From contig NC_052102.1 in the NCBI RefSeq assembly GCF_012273895.1, positions 2,130,917-2,194,916 of the forward strand: a stretch of 64,000 bases of DNA. Reading direction: 5' to 3'. The notes under the pieces were generated by a model. That model was not told the origin of the DNA. It worked only from the letters and a program-made list of their open reading frames with translations, and searched no databases. Positions 34,159 to 45,892 of the stretch are shown here, piece after piece (within the stretch, counting starts at the first letter, position 1; each line of letters begins with the position of its first letter). This DNA is from Zerene cesonia (lineage: Eukaryota > Arthropoda > Insecta > Lepidoptera > Pieridae). The position numbers were made by a program, and so were the translations under genes.

Positions 34159-35813
34159 AAATCAATGATATATGTTATGAACATTATTGTTATGACCCTT
34201 TTGATTTTTTTATTTGACGCATATTGAATTTGAAGAATTTATTGAATAAAAGACGGATGGCTTTTAAAAGTAATTATTTCAATATTTAGGCGAGTTCAAA
34301 TCTTATTAATAAAATAAACTATATTATATAAATAATGACCAATTTTCGCTAACGTATGATAAGTCTAGTTGGACGAGTTATTGCAAACAAACAGACAGTC
34401 AGATCAATTCGTCTTAATATTAGTTTCCATTGTGTAGTGGTTTGTCACAATCTGCAAACATTCTATAAATGTAGCTCGCCATTGAACCTTCCAAACCATT
34501 CGATTGCTAAATCAAAAATAAACAGCGTGGGAGAATCCTAATATTGGATAAAATATCCACCCTTTTAAGCTTTTACATAGAAATGTGTGATAAAATGTAT
34601 CTGTTCTTGCTTCTGGCGCATTAAAGACTAAATTCAGTGCCTTTTGTGCCCATGACCGAACATTTTGGACGCATTTCAAGCCTTATTTTATCATGATACA
34701 CTGCGTTTTATGACTTTTTTACACATAGCATAAGTTTGGCATGCATGCGTTATTGTTGTTTTAAAATATTGCCTCGACACCAGTCAATTTGTCCAAGCGA
34801 GTCCATTTTGATTAAAACAATGATGATTTTTTTATTTCCACGTTTGGCGTTCCTAAACAATTAAAATTCTGTATAGTCATTGGATCAAACCATAGAATAT
34901 GTTAATAAAGATCTTCTAGGTTGTCCTAATCTAACAAATGATTCAGTTGATCATAGGTTTATTATGTTTGTTTGGTCGTGAAAATTAGTTTTATCTGAGA
35001 TGAGGTTTTAATAGACTTTCCAACATATAAGTAACATTTATGGGTACGAGTAAAATGTCTTTTTTATGACTGTAACAATGTATTTAAGTATTTTAATTTG
35101 GTAAAACATGAGTCAGTGATTTCTTTTTTTATTATAATGGACATCGCATACTTTTGTACAAACCATTTGTAAAAAGTTATATCTAAATTATTATACAAAT
35201 ACCAGCCCATTGGGGCAAAAAAGGGGGCCATTAGGTCGCGCATTAAATCAAACAAAAATCCTCTGGTTTATATCATTATAACTAAGTATAGATACATGAA
35301 TAGCATAAGCGAAACTGTTATAATATGCCTATTGTCTATATGTACGATACCCTAGACACATATGCGCCAGTTTAGCAAGAAATAGAGCATGAAATCGATG
35401 GATCTCGGTGAACATTTTAAGAATATCTCTGTACATTGAGACGATTCTATCTCGTGATAAATGGAAACTGAATATTGCATTGAGATATGAATTTGAATAG
35501 GAACTGTCAGGGTCCAGATTAAAGGCATTTATGGGACAGATTTTTGGATATCTACTGAGTGAATATTTTTGTGATGCCGATATGTTTTGGTAGCGGATTT
35601 TGAATTTCAAGGATGTTGTTTATAATTAGTTTTACGCTGTTATGTTTCGTGTTGTTTGTTATGTTTTATGTTGTTCATAAAAGTTCGTAATTACTAAACA
35701 CTATACTTGGTGTCATAGATTAAGTGTCTAAGATCAAAGTAACGTTTGTCATTCGATTATTATTTAAAAATACTCATAACATCCCATATTTTTTACTTAA
35801 ATTTGATGAGTTT
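34159..35813. other. Unassigned AT-rich DNA
   Basis: No supported feature. Confidence 0.4.
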
Positions 35814-35955
35814 GATTAGGCGAATGGGGGAGCCGTAGGCCTCACTCTTCCCAATACAATTGTTTATTTTCTTCGTCAATTCTTGCCTCCTTAATTCCTT
35901 TAAAGGGGTTAGTGCATTCGCGGAGGCACAAACTCGGCTAATGTTAATGCATGTA
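35814..35955 (+). mobile_element. Poly-A SINE fragment (middle)
   Basis: GAATGGGGGAGCCGTAGGCC, CTTCGTCAATTCTTGCCTCC, AAAGGGGTTAGTGCATTCGC and GGAGGCACAAACTCGG correspond to the centre of the type-1 SINE; head and tail are lost. Confidence 0.65.
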
Positions 35956-36329
35956 TGATGATGGCATGCAGTAGAAACCTAATTCAAAAATATTTTACGC
36001 TGGTTTGTTGTTTACCCACTTATATATTTTAATAACATTTATTCTAGAGTACACGTGGAATCAAATTGTTATTAGTTGAAAAATAGTTGAACTGTGGTTA
36101 TTCAATAAACAGTTGATGTAGTAGGATGCGATACTCAAACTAATTGGTTTGCGGCCGCTTTGACCACTTGAAACTTGAGCAGTTTGACCCTTCTATATCA
36201 GTTCTAATATTCACAAGTTCTCCATTTCATATACCACCATTTTTGTGATGAGTTGGCCAGTTCATACTCGTAGATATTGAAAGAAATATATTAATGCAAG
36301 ACACAATAAGAATTCTCGTTTTGACTGTA

Positions 36330-36490
36330 CTAGATGTTTGCTCGGATTCGCACGTGGTACATATATAACCCATGTGACTCAGTGAAGTTGCAGCTTTCCA
36401 CTGGTGAAAGAATTTTGAAATCGGTCCATCAGTTTTTGCGTAAAATCGTTACAAATATACAAAAATACAAAAGTTTCCACCCTATAATAT
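36330..36490 (+). repeat. Dispersed repeat fragment related to 17536 and 37650
   Basis: GTGGTACATATATAACCCAT, GTGAAAGAATTTTGAAATCG, GTCCATCAGTTTTTGCG and CACCCTATAATATGAGTGTA follow the family order. Confidence 0.45.
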
Positions 36491-36605
36491 GAGTGTAAAT
36501 AACTACTACTTTATCTTATACTTATTCATCATCATCTTCAGCTTAAAAGTTATGATATCCGCACTATTTTTCTCATTGACATCAGCGAGGTAATTATTTA
36601 TTTAA

Positions 36606-36880
36606 TTTTTTATATCATAGCAGGCATTTGAACTGGTGGTTCGCCTGATGGTAAATGATCGCCACCGTCCGTTTTCAGGGGTAAAGGAAAAGGAAAGGAT
36701 TGACAAATGGAAAGAACAAATGGACTGGGACGAGTAAGAAAAAGGAAATGGGACTCCGTCTCCCCCACTCACCGTACGAACCAATGTGGCATGCCGCTAT
36801 TTCACGACGGTTTTCTGTGAGGTGGTGCTTCCCCGGTGCGAGCTGGCCCAATTCGTGCCGAAGCGTGCTCGACTCCCACA
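36606..36880 (-). mobile_element. Poly-A SINE, type-1 tail with internal deletion
   Basis: Plus-strand order: GCAGGCATTTGAACTGGTGG, GTTCGCCTGATGGTAAATGA, GGACTCCGTCTCCCCCACTC, GTGCGAGCTGGCCCAATTCG, CGTGCTCGACTCCCACA. About 50 bp around the tail hairpin are missing compared with 9566-9890. Confidence 0.85.
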
Positions 36881-37382
36881 ATAGAATGATATTCTGTTAC
36901 TCTTTCAACATCTTGATGGTGAAAGAGAATGTTTATCGTAAAGTCACGGTTGTCAAATCAATTGAAGTCATTACCAAAAGAAGTTAAGACGAATATTTGA
37001 TTAATTTGCAACTTTTATGTGTACTTTTAAAGTACCTCCGAAACCATAACAGCACCCAATAAACGAGCTCTCGTGATTACTGTCAATAAACTTTTATTTC
37101 ATTTGGATGAACATCTCTTTATTCATTTTGGCGACGAATTGAGGTATAAAGCGTTTTTATGGAGACCGTAAATTATTTTGTAACAGTTATAAAAAAAGCC
37201 AATTATTCGAGAGTCGCTTATGAGCTTATTATATATTATCTTGATTAATATCTTCTATGAAAATTAAAATCTCAAATTAAATCCAACCAAACAGGGAAGT
37301 TATAGTAATATCGCAACTGTTAAATATAATATAAACATTAGAAGCTGATTATTCATTTCATTGTACTGATTAATTAATAATG

Positions 37383-37480
37383 TGTGAGTCGAGCATGCTT
37401 AGGCAGGAACTGGACCAGCTTATACCAGAAACCATGCCTCCACAGATCGGCGTGAAATAGTGCTCGTGCAAGCTCCTCGC
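37383..37480 (+). mobile_element. Poly-A SINE fragment (head only)
   Basis: GAGTCGAGCATGCTTAGGCA, GGACCAGCTTATACCAGA and CACAGATCGGCGTGAAATAG correspond to the SINE head; the rest is absent. Confidence 0.65.
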
Positions 37481-37647
37481 GCCACAAGCTCTACGAATGC
37501 TCACTTTGCCTTTTTATAACTCTTCAAGTGCATTCTTAGAATGAAATCAACCGCAGACGTTGGATAGTAAATTGAATGTTAAAATCTTATTGCCAACGCC
37601 GCTTAGAAACCGGTAATGGAATAATTAGACTTTATCCCTTCTTTGCC

Positions 37648-37800
37648 TGTGGTACGTATACACAGGCTACATGTGTCACTCGGTAGACATGCAGGTTTCT
37701 AATGGCGAAAGTGTTTTTGAAATCGGTCCAGTAGTTTTTGTGTGAAAATATTACAAACATACACACAAATACAGAAATGTTCCTCTTTATAATATTGTTT
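37648..37800 (+). repeat. Dispersed repeat fragment related to 17536 and 36330
   Basis: GTGGTACGTATACACAGGCT, GAAATCGGTCCAGTAGTTTT, GTGTGAAAATATTACAAACA and CTCTTTATAATATTG in family order. Confidence 0.5.
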
Positions 37801-37969
37801 TTGATATATATTCATCGATTATATATTTCGTCTCGTCAAATGGGAAAATACCATTTTTTTTAAGAAACCAAAAAAGTAGCTTTAATACTTGTATTTATTG
37901 ATTATATTTATTGCACTACTATTAAATGTGATTTTTCCTTTATTCGGATTTATGTGATTTATTTATGAA

Positions 37970-38120
37970 TGACTTGCTTCCGTCCGCGGCTTTGTCCGCT
38001 TGGAATTAGCACATTTACAAATGATTTAGTTATTTCAAGGGAGCATTTAATCGGGATAAAAAGTATCCTATCGCCCAAGTCAGTAAAATCCGTTCTTTCA
38101 CATTTATAATATTAGTGAGA
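37970..38120 (-). repeat. Decayed Helitron-like repeat
   Basis: TTGCTTCCGTCCGCGGCTTT, GGGATAAAAAGTATCCTATC and CATTTATAATATTAGTGAGA resemble a reversed Helitron-like copy, with the CTAG end lost. Confidence 0.4.
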
Positions 38121-38557
38121 TAAGAAAAATTCACCGTAAGAAAAATCCTTTATATAGAGAGACTAGGTATTTTTTCTAAGGCCAAAAACCAGTGCTATTT
38201 TTTCTATCCCGAACCAATACTACTCAGAATCATTGTAGAAAATGATAATTAGAGATAAATTTATGTTCAAAAAGTTTATTAACACACTTTTATATCATTC
38301 ACCTGTATGCTTGTATGTAAGCTCATATTATGTTTAGTGTAACTGACTTCTAAAGAGAATCTCATTACTAGCTTTATTATATTGCAATAGTTTAAATATA
38401 CTGAATGAAATGCCTTATAGAACAGTCTTTGTTTTGAAATTCTCCAATATTCTTTTCTAATACTCCGTTATTTGTCATACAGAATTCTGAAGCTAGAAAA
38501 TGGATGTATTTCTGCAGCATTCTATTATTACGTAGTATGCTCTTTGATCCAATACAG

Positions 38558-38621
38558 ATCATTATTTTAAAATGGTCTTGTATGTAGATTTCTACATACA
38601 AGACCATTTTAAAATAATGAT
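38558..38621. repeat. Perfect palindrome, 31-bp arms with a 2-bp centre
   Basis: Left arm 38558-38588 (starts ATCATTATTTTAAAATGG, ends TATGTAGA), centre TT, right arm 38591-38621 (starts TCTACATACAAGACC). The arms are exact reverse complements. Not part of any repeat family I see elsewhere in the window. Confidence 0.95.
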
Positions 38622-38652
38622 AGCCAAAATAGTTAGAGAAAATAAAATCCTA

Positions 38653-38881
38653 TCCTACTAATATTATAAATCCGAAAGTTTGTAAGGATGTGTGGGTGTG
38701 TGTGTGTTTGTTGCTCTTTCACGCAAAAAATACTGAACCGGTTGCAATGGAATTTGGTACGTAGATAGCTGGACAACTGGAATAACATATAATTGTTAAT
38801 TCAGTGTACTTTTATTTAAGTTTACCCCGATATTCCTACGGGATACGGGCTTATGCGGGTGAAACCGCGTGGCGCAGCTAG
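38653..38881 (+). mobile_element. Helitron-like non-autonomous element (copy 5) with a 34-bp internal insertion
   Basis: TCCTACTAATATTATAAATC to GTGGCGCAGCTAG, flanked by A and T. Where other copies have GGCAACTTTTTATC it carries 34 bp (38791-38824) that match 39116-39150 nearby at 30 of 34 positions. A short GT-rich expansion is present near the 5' end. Confidence 0.8.
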
Positions 38882-39339
38882 TTTAAAATAAAATTGCGTA
38901 GTTGTATGTAAATATGAAAATTTAAGTTTTGTAAATGTTGCGTAATTATTAATTATAACCTGGAAATAACATTGCTTTATTTTTCGCCTCATATATTATT
39001 TATTGCATAATTTCAATTAATTAGAGTGAGCGCTTGCGGTCTTTATTTACCGGCTTTTGAAGGAAAAACACGAAATGTAGTTTATAAGGAGACTGTTTAA
39101 TGTTATTTACAATGTAATTGTTAATCCACTGTACTTTTATTAAAGTTAAACCATTTAACTAAATTAATCTCAGTTAAATCATTGAAACCTTCCAGTTGTT
39201 TAAAGTCCCGCGAACAAAATAATTATATATGTATAGTATGTTTTTCATGTAGCTAAACATGTCATGATTATTTTGAACAAAAAACACAACCACTTTCAAA
39301 TTGCCAAAAAAGACCAATTTAAATCATAAAAAGAGCATC
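38882..39339. other. Unassigned DNA
   Basis: Contains the partner (39116-39150) of the insert found in the Helitron-like copy to its left. Otherwise nothing. Confidence 0.4.
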
Positions 39340-39445
39340 CTAAAAATAATCATAAAAATCGGTTTATCCAGTAAATGGTTATAAGGTAACAAACAAACAA
39401 AAGTACCGGCGAATTGATAACCAGCTTTTTGAAGTCAGTTGAAAA
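39340..39445 (+). repeat. Dispersed repeat (AATCGGTTTATCCAG family)
   Basis: AAAATCGGTTTATCCAGTAA, GGTTATAAGGTAACAAACAA, AACCAGCTTTTTGAAGTCAG match in order 28385 and, reversed, 21511. Confidence 0.5.
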
Positions 39446-40742
39446 AATTCTCGTTTGACCTGTGTTTATTGGAGAATTTTTAATTTAAAAATTCCATATT
39501 CAATTTCAAAGAAGCGTACGGCTGCAAATAACTAGAAATATTCTGAAAGCAGGTGATTACGCCATTTTCCGCCGACTCGCAGACGGAATAATAAAATGGA
39601 GGTCTATGACCTTTTATAGTGAATGTAATCATTATTATGAAGAAAAATGCAACAGATTATAATATAAATAAAATTTCAAAGTCTGAGCTTTCAAAATTAA
39701 CGCCCGATTGGTTCATTTTCATTTGAAACATAATCATATGTAGATATAATCTCCTCTTATTTAAAAAACAACTCGTGACTTCCATATTGAAGGCTTATTA
39801 ATAAAATAAAATAGAATACACAAACAATTATAAAAAAGCATATAAAGGAAAATATATAGCTGTTACTAAAACTAGCCCGATGTTCTGTCCATTTTGGCCA
39901 AATTAACTTTCATATCATTCAAAGTCATCAAAAATAACCCACTATAGAGTTCGGTGTAAAACTGAAATATTTCTCATAAATGTCTATTATAAAACACATG
40001 AATTTAAGACGTAATGTGCGATAGTTCATAAGCTCCATTCGTGGGACCCTACATCAGTTTTAGTGGAATTTAATCAAGCTAAAAGGTGCACTCGCTTTAA
40101 GTTAGCTCATTAGATGTTATCTCTCAACGTCAGAGTTGAATTTAAGAAGCGTAGATAGCTAAGGGCCCTTCGAATAAATTGAATATGGCAGCAGAATCTA
40201 ACGCTCTTATTTTCAGGTTAAACTAAATACAGTTAACATTGAAACTGTTGTACTGTTGAACTGTTATATTTTTGCAGTTTTCGAGCAATTTTATGACTAT
40301 ATTGATTATATGTTATATCAATTTTAGAATGTAGATCATAAGTGTGCTATTTTGATTAACTTTTCTTCTCTTTTTTAAACACTGTTTATTTTGTTATTTG
40401 ATATGCCTATGAACTTAAAACTTCTTGTGGATTAAAGTGTGAAGTCATGCGGTAAATTAATAAATGAAAGTAACTCAGCAGCTCAACAAATTAACGCATA
40501 ATTAAATAAATAAATTCTCACGAACACCCATTACTCCCACTTCACTATCAAGATTACAAGTGAAGTGTTTAGACGCCGGGCTTTAAAGAAATAAGAATAT
40601 ATACAGTGAACAGTGAAATAAAACCATTCATTTCTGAAGTGAATCTTGCGCGATTTATTCCTAGAAGTTACTGGTCAAAATTAAAAGAAATAATAATAAT
40701 AACGTTTGACGTCCATGATTTATGTTGTTGCATTACGACGAT
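39446..40742. other. Unassigned AT-rich DNA
   Basis: No supported feature. Confidence 0.4.
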
Positions 40743-40752
40743 ACTTTAATAA

Positions 40753-41044
40753 AAAAGCAGTGGTGGCTTAGTGGTGAGAACCTCGGTCTTCAAAAATCGA
40801 TAAGTCGGGGTTCGAGACCGGACGAGCGTGCAGGAAATAAATTGATTTTTCAATTTATCTGCATATGTGGACAACATCACCACTGCTTAAAACGGTGAAG
40901 GAAAACATCGTGAGGAAACCGGCATGTCCAAGAATCAAAAGCTCGACGACATGTGACATCTGCCAACCCGCACTTGGCCAGCGTGGTGGATTATGGCCTG
41001 AACCCTCATAGGAGGCCTGTGTCGTGTATGGGCTGATGATGATG
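40753..41044 (+). mobile_element. Full-length tRNA-derived SINE with TGATGATG tail and target duplication
   Basis: A box TGGCTTAGTGG and B box GGTTCGAGACC at normal distance, then GTGAAGGAAAACATCGTGAG, GCGTGGTGGATTATGGCCTG, AACCCTCATAGGAGGCCTGT and tail GGGCTGATGATGATG. ACTTTAATAA at 40743-40752 is repeated exactly at 41045-41054. The tail is typical of SINEs moved by a partner LINE that ends in the same short repeat. Not a tRNA gene. Confidence 0.9.
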
Positions 41045-41149
41045 ACTTTAATAATATGAATCAAATTAGTGTATTGATACAGTTTCTATAATAATATGTT
41101 AAAAGAGCAACTTTAGCATATTGTTTGGCTTAAAAGCGCTTGTCAAAGT

Positions 41150-41260
41150 CGTTTTTGTAGAAGCATAAAAATCAAGCGCTTGCAGCGCAGTGCAGTTATG
41201 CAGGTTAGCGCGTGAGTGTAGACCCGAGGGTTGGGGAAACACAGTAGCATTTTTATTTTT
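41150..41260 (+). mobile_element. Possible decayed tRNA-derived SINE head
   Basis: CAGCGCAGTGCAGTTATGCA, GGTTAGCGCGTGAGTGTAGA, CCCGAGGGTTGGGG resemble the head of the 7249 family (GTAAACGCGTGAGCGTAGAA, CCGAGAGG). No B box remains. Confidence 0.35.
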
Positions 41261-41399
41261 GAGTAGTTAGTATATAATCTACCAACTTGTTATATTCTAT
41301 TTACAAAATACAGGGATTATTTTACCTTATTTTTATGATGAAAATATAATAGATCAGATTCCTGAAAACGTTATCTTGGAAATCTGAGCCATTATTAAA

Positions 41400-41550
41400 T
41401 TTTTTGGTAACAAAAGATAGGTCTTTATTGGTCGCGAACGAATTCCAACAAGTACCCGTGGCCCCTTCACTTATGCGGCTCGACGCAGTGGCGTTTTAGT
41501 CGATAGGGATCTGACATAACCCACCGCTTCCCTTTCCCCGGGAGCCGTAT
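41400..41550. repeat. GC-richer repeat-like segment
   Basis: CAAGTACCCGTGGCCCCTTC, GCAGTGGCGTTTTAGTCGAT, AGGGATCTGACATAACCCAC and CTTTCCCCGGGAGCCGTATG. I associate these phrases with a lepidopteran retrotransposon 3' region, from memory only; there is no second copy in the window. Confidence 0.35.
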
Positions 41551-42356
41551 GTATCAAATAATATGCGTAAAAAATAAAAATATGTCCATTTAAGCTTTAT
41601 TGACCAATGCACACATAGGAGCAACAAAACACACAAACACTCATTATCGTAAAGGAAAATGAAAGATTGAATATGTAGATAATCCATATACAAGGAATAA
41701 ACATACATTAGTATAACAAGGCCTGAATGCATAAAATTAAATGATATGAACACCATCAAGAAGACAAACGTGCAGGATATGTAAAAATTTAAAAAGAGAA
41801 GAAAGTAAAAACAGTACAGAGACAGACTGACTATAAAGAAAATAATGTTTTTTAATTATAGTTTTAAAGCTGTTTAGTGATAGAGCTTGCTAATGTGGTC
41901 GGGAGTGAATTCCACAATCTTACGGCTAACACGATAAAACATGTCTTTATTACCTTAAAAATATATCAAATAAAATACTGTCCACTTCAGTCTCCTCCAG
42001 TAATCGACAATCCATCGACCTAAAAGGTTCTCTCAAACCTCATTTAATCTCATTAGTTTCCCAAAACTTTCGAGTAAATAGAAGAGGCAGGGGTTTTGGT
42101 CAATTGCTTTTTAAATATTCGTGCTCTGAAAGTTTCATATTCACTTTAATATTTATTGAGCTATTGTAAAGGCCTGAATATAAGAGTTTCTGAAGAGGTA
42201 TTTGACCTTCTGTAAATCGTATGTACAGAAATATTTTGTGACATACAAACGGTATTAAAACATTTAATGTTTAAAAGAGATCTTGGACACAAAAACGTAA
42301 AAAAATAAGAATTAAAAAAGTGTCAAAAATGGTCGTTTTAAATACTAAAAGTCTTA
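41551..42356. other. Unassigned AT-rich DNA
   Basis: No supported feature. Confidence 0.4.
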
Positions 42357-42412
42357 TAATTATATATATTATATTATATATATTATATATATATATACAT
42401 TATATATAAAAT
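42357..42412. repeat. TA-rich microsatellite
   Basis: About 55 bp made almost only of TA and ATT steps, interrupted by a single C. Confidence 0.85.
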
Positions 42413-43053
42413 TCAGAATAAATTTTAGAAATTATAATATAACTGCATATATAATCTACCACTGATTAAATAGGCCAACGATAACGACTTACAAATTCTA
42501 CATGACCGTTATGATAAAATTACTCTTAGCTTCATATATGAAAAGTGTGTAAGCAATAGATTGTATCTTTCAATATTATGCTCTCCGTTACTCATAACGT
42601 AAAAAATAAGAAAAATCTTTTAATCCTATTTATAAATCATCCATGTGATAATAGATAAATACCATTTCAATTACATGCTCCATCGCCGTGTACGATCGCA
42701 CAGAAGATTCCCCATCGACCCGTGAAATGCACAGCGTGCGAAATTACATTCTGATATAGCGATCTGATTTTAATTGTGTGTAAATGTTTAGTTTTATTGC
42801 TTTTTAAACATGTGTAGCAAAACATAATTTAATATTACTATATATTATGTTAAATAATGCTTCAGCGAATATAATACTATGTTAAACTATATCAAAGCTA
42901 GTCAAAAGAAGGACTCGCGAAATTTTTACTTCTTAACATTTAAAATAATTATTTATTAATTTTTTGGTGGCAAAAATACAATAGATACATAGTAGTAGTT
43001 TAGGAGAGTATCAAACAATGCTATTATATTCAAATTAAGGCTAAGTTATTATA
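42413..43053. other. Unassigned AT-rich DNA
   Basis: No supported feature. Confidence 0.4.
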
Positions 43054-43243
43054 GCTGGCCTATTTCCTTCTCCTCACCCTTCCCAGTCCATTCCTTCTTT
43101 CCAGTCATCAATCCTTTCCTTATCCCTTCAAAGCGGGCAGCGCATTCTCAGAGGTCTGAGCCTCTGCGAATGTTCATGGGTGGTGGTGATTGTTTACCAT
43201 CAGGCGAACCACCAGCTTAGTTGCCCGCTATGACATAAAAAAG
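43054..43243 (+). mobile_element. 5'-truncated poly-A SINE, intact type-1 tail
   Basis: Begins inside the SINE (GGCCTATTTCCTTCTCCTCA) and is complete to the end: AGCGGGCA (43132-43139), hairpin CAGAGG-TCTGAG-CCTCTG (43149-43166), TGCCCGCT (43222-43229), then TATGACATAAAAAA. 5' truncation is usual for LINE-driven copying. Confidence 0.85.
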
Positions 43244-44272
43244 CTGGATCTATTCTTATAATTATGTTGATAAAAGTCTATTTAAATATGCTACATTAAA
43301 AACAGCAATTAATTTAGGATGTCATTTATCTATTATTTTAAGTAAGATACAGAAATCCACAATCAACCTATCTACCTAAAAACAATGTAATATAATAATT
43401 TATTTGTTTGTGCCTGAATTAAACAATAAAGTCCTCTAACATTACTCTTCAGAGGACATGGGACGTTTCTTCATGATATATGAAACACAAATGAAACTCG
43501 ACAGGTCGAAGTCCTCGTAATTTACGCGAACAATGAAAGGAATTTTAAATTAAAACCTTAGAAAAGCGACAGACGACAAAGGAGGTACGGAATCCTAATC
43601 CCTAAGTATTTTTAACTGCTCATTAGAAAAATATGTCATATAAAATTTATTACAAAGTATTAATTTTTATGATTTAATTGGAGGCAGTGAAACAGGGCAA
43701 GTTTTCGGAAATTGTTATGAATTTTGTTTCCCTATATGAAAAATGATACATTGGCTGGTGATAAAACTACAGGCTGCTTCAGATTAAGTTTACTTAGATC
43801 GTGACTCATGATACGCTGACATTTGCCATCCGCACGCGCTTACGTTTTAGATTATGTTTAAATAGAGAATGCTCTCATTAGCGGACCAGTATATGCCAGC
43901 TATGTGAAGCGAGGGATATAAACATATAGTTTTAGAAAACGTCATATCTAACTATATTTAGTATAGCATGCTAATAAACACAAAGGAGTACGAAACCAGA
44001 ATACAGAGTATTTGCACCCTGCTGCGTACCTTGACCTAGTGTCTTATATTTCTGCCCATTCACTTTTTTGCTGAAAACAAAAGAGCAGGTGATACAAAAG
44101 ACATGTCGAATACTACAATAGCATTAGCCGGCTAGCCGTGTCTATTTCAGGTTTAACATGGCCGCCTTGTTCGATCTTAGTGCATTCTCCGACTAGCTAT
44201 AACTAAATCTATCATCTACACGAGAGGTAGTGAAATTTATGCATTAAAATGTCCTTGGTCTACATCTATTTA
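43244..44272. other. Unassigned DNA
   Basis: No supported feature. Confidence 0.4.
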
Positions 44273-44410
44273 TTTTATGTAAGAGTGGACTGAGCTGGTA
44301 GTTCACCTGATGGTAAGTGATCACCACCGTCCATAAACATCAGCAGTAGGGCTTATACAAATGCGTTACCCGCTGCCAAAGGGCAAGGGATGATGAAAGA
44401 ATTGACGACA
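44273..44410 (-). mobile_element. Poly-A SINE tail fragment (type 1)
   Basis: Plus-strand order: GAGTGGACTGAGCTGGTAGT, TCACCTGATGGTAAGTGATC, CACCGTCCATAAACATCAGC, GCGTTACCCGCTGCCAAAGG, GAAAGAATTGACGAC. The head half is missing, as expected of a 5'-truncated copy. Confidence 0.75.
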
Positions 44411-45740
44411 GATTTAATCTCAATTTACCATCCAACAACAAGAGGAACATTAACACTAAATCGATAGCTAATTTATAAACAAATAAACAGTATTATCATT
44501 GGTAATAAGAGACACAAAGGTTTAACGAAACCAATTAATTAATTGGTTCAATAGAAGAGGGTATCTCATTGAGTTTCGTTGGACAATACCATGTAGATAA
44601 AGCCTTTTATTTCTTGATAAATGTTAGACATTTTGTTTCCCTGTATTCTCTGTATTGTACCTGATATTTGAAAAATTGTATTTTGTGCTATTGATGTGTG
44701 GAGAACGGGCTCTAATGGTTACCTTTTTTCGTGACAAATTGATGTTTTCACCAGAATAAATATAATGTATGGCATGTGTTGTATGATATGCATTTTGTTT
44801 TTTATTGTGTTAGACGAATAGGTACTTTATACTTTTTGGAATACAGCTTATAGTCGGTTTTAGCAGAATTGACTTAACACATTTAAAAAAAGTCTGAATA
44901 AGAATGGGAATAATTTCAGAACACACTTGACCTGACAATTTAATGTTTGTATGTACTTAAAACAATATAAAAGAATATTTCTTATAAATAATCAACTATG
45001 GATAATTTTATAAGTCTATTTCATTTTTATTAATAAAGATTTAGTAGGTACTTATTGTGTCGAGCAAAAGATAAATCAATATAATCCCTCATATTAATCG
45101 TAAAAATATAATTTATTAAGTTTTAAATTTAAAATTTTCGTGTTTATTGGAACACAGAATAAAATATTATACTTAATAAGACAGTTCATCAATCATTTAT
45201 TTAGTGGGCTTTTAAACTATTGTATATGTCAGCCCCATTGACACCAACACCCTTACAAACTAAATACAAACTTGATTAAAAAAAAAATAAAGAAATTAAA
45301 ACAAAACAAATCATTCTTTGCTAATCACTAATAAAACAAATGAAAACATAAATACGTTGGGAAATTGTTTCTTTTCTTTTTTATTTTGTAAAAAACATTC
45401 TTTAGATAAAAAAGATTTTATCAGTCCATAAACCAATCTTGCCTCCTGAATATAAAGTTAGAAAACTTTTAAGCAATTTTACACTTTCGTTTTAATTACA
45501 ACATTGACATGTAAATTTTAGGGAAGGATTTTTTTATTTAACAATGTGAAACTTTTTTAGAAATCATCAAAATTACAAGTAATTATATAATTATCTGCTA
45601 TATTTTCTATGGATTATAAACTCTGAAATATTTTTGTGCTATAAAAATATGAATACGTTAGAATGTCCTTATATTATCGGAGCGTATTGTTTTGATATCC
45701 GCATTGATTCATACCAAAACACAATGCATCAATATTATGA
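44411..45740. other. Unassigned AT-rich DNA
   Basis: Low-complexity AT-rich sequence; no supported feature. Confidence 0.4.
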
Positions 45741-45892
45741 CTAGTTTAACCCATACTGCACGTGATATAAGCCTTCCTTAATAACTATTCAATACAATAA
45801 TGATTTCGTCAATTCAAACCAGTAATTCCAAAAATTAGCGCGTTCAGCAGATATAAACCTCAGATTTATATAAATAGAATAGATTTTTAGTC
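45741..45892 (+). repeat. Dispersed repeat fragment related to 17536
   Basis: CTAGTTTAACCCATACTGCA, CGTGATATAAGCCTTCCTTA, AACCAGTAATTCCAAAAATT, AGCGCGTTCAGCAGATATAA follow the order of the 17536 copy. Confidence 0.4.
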
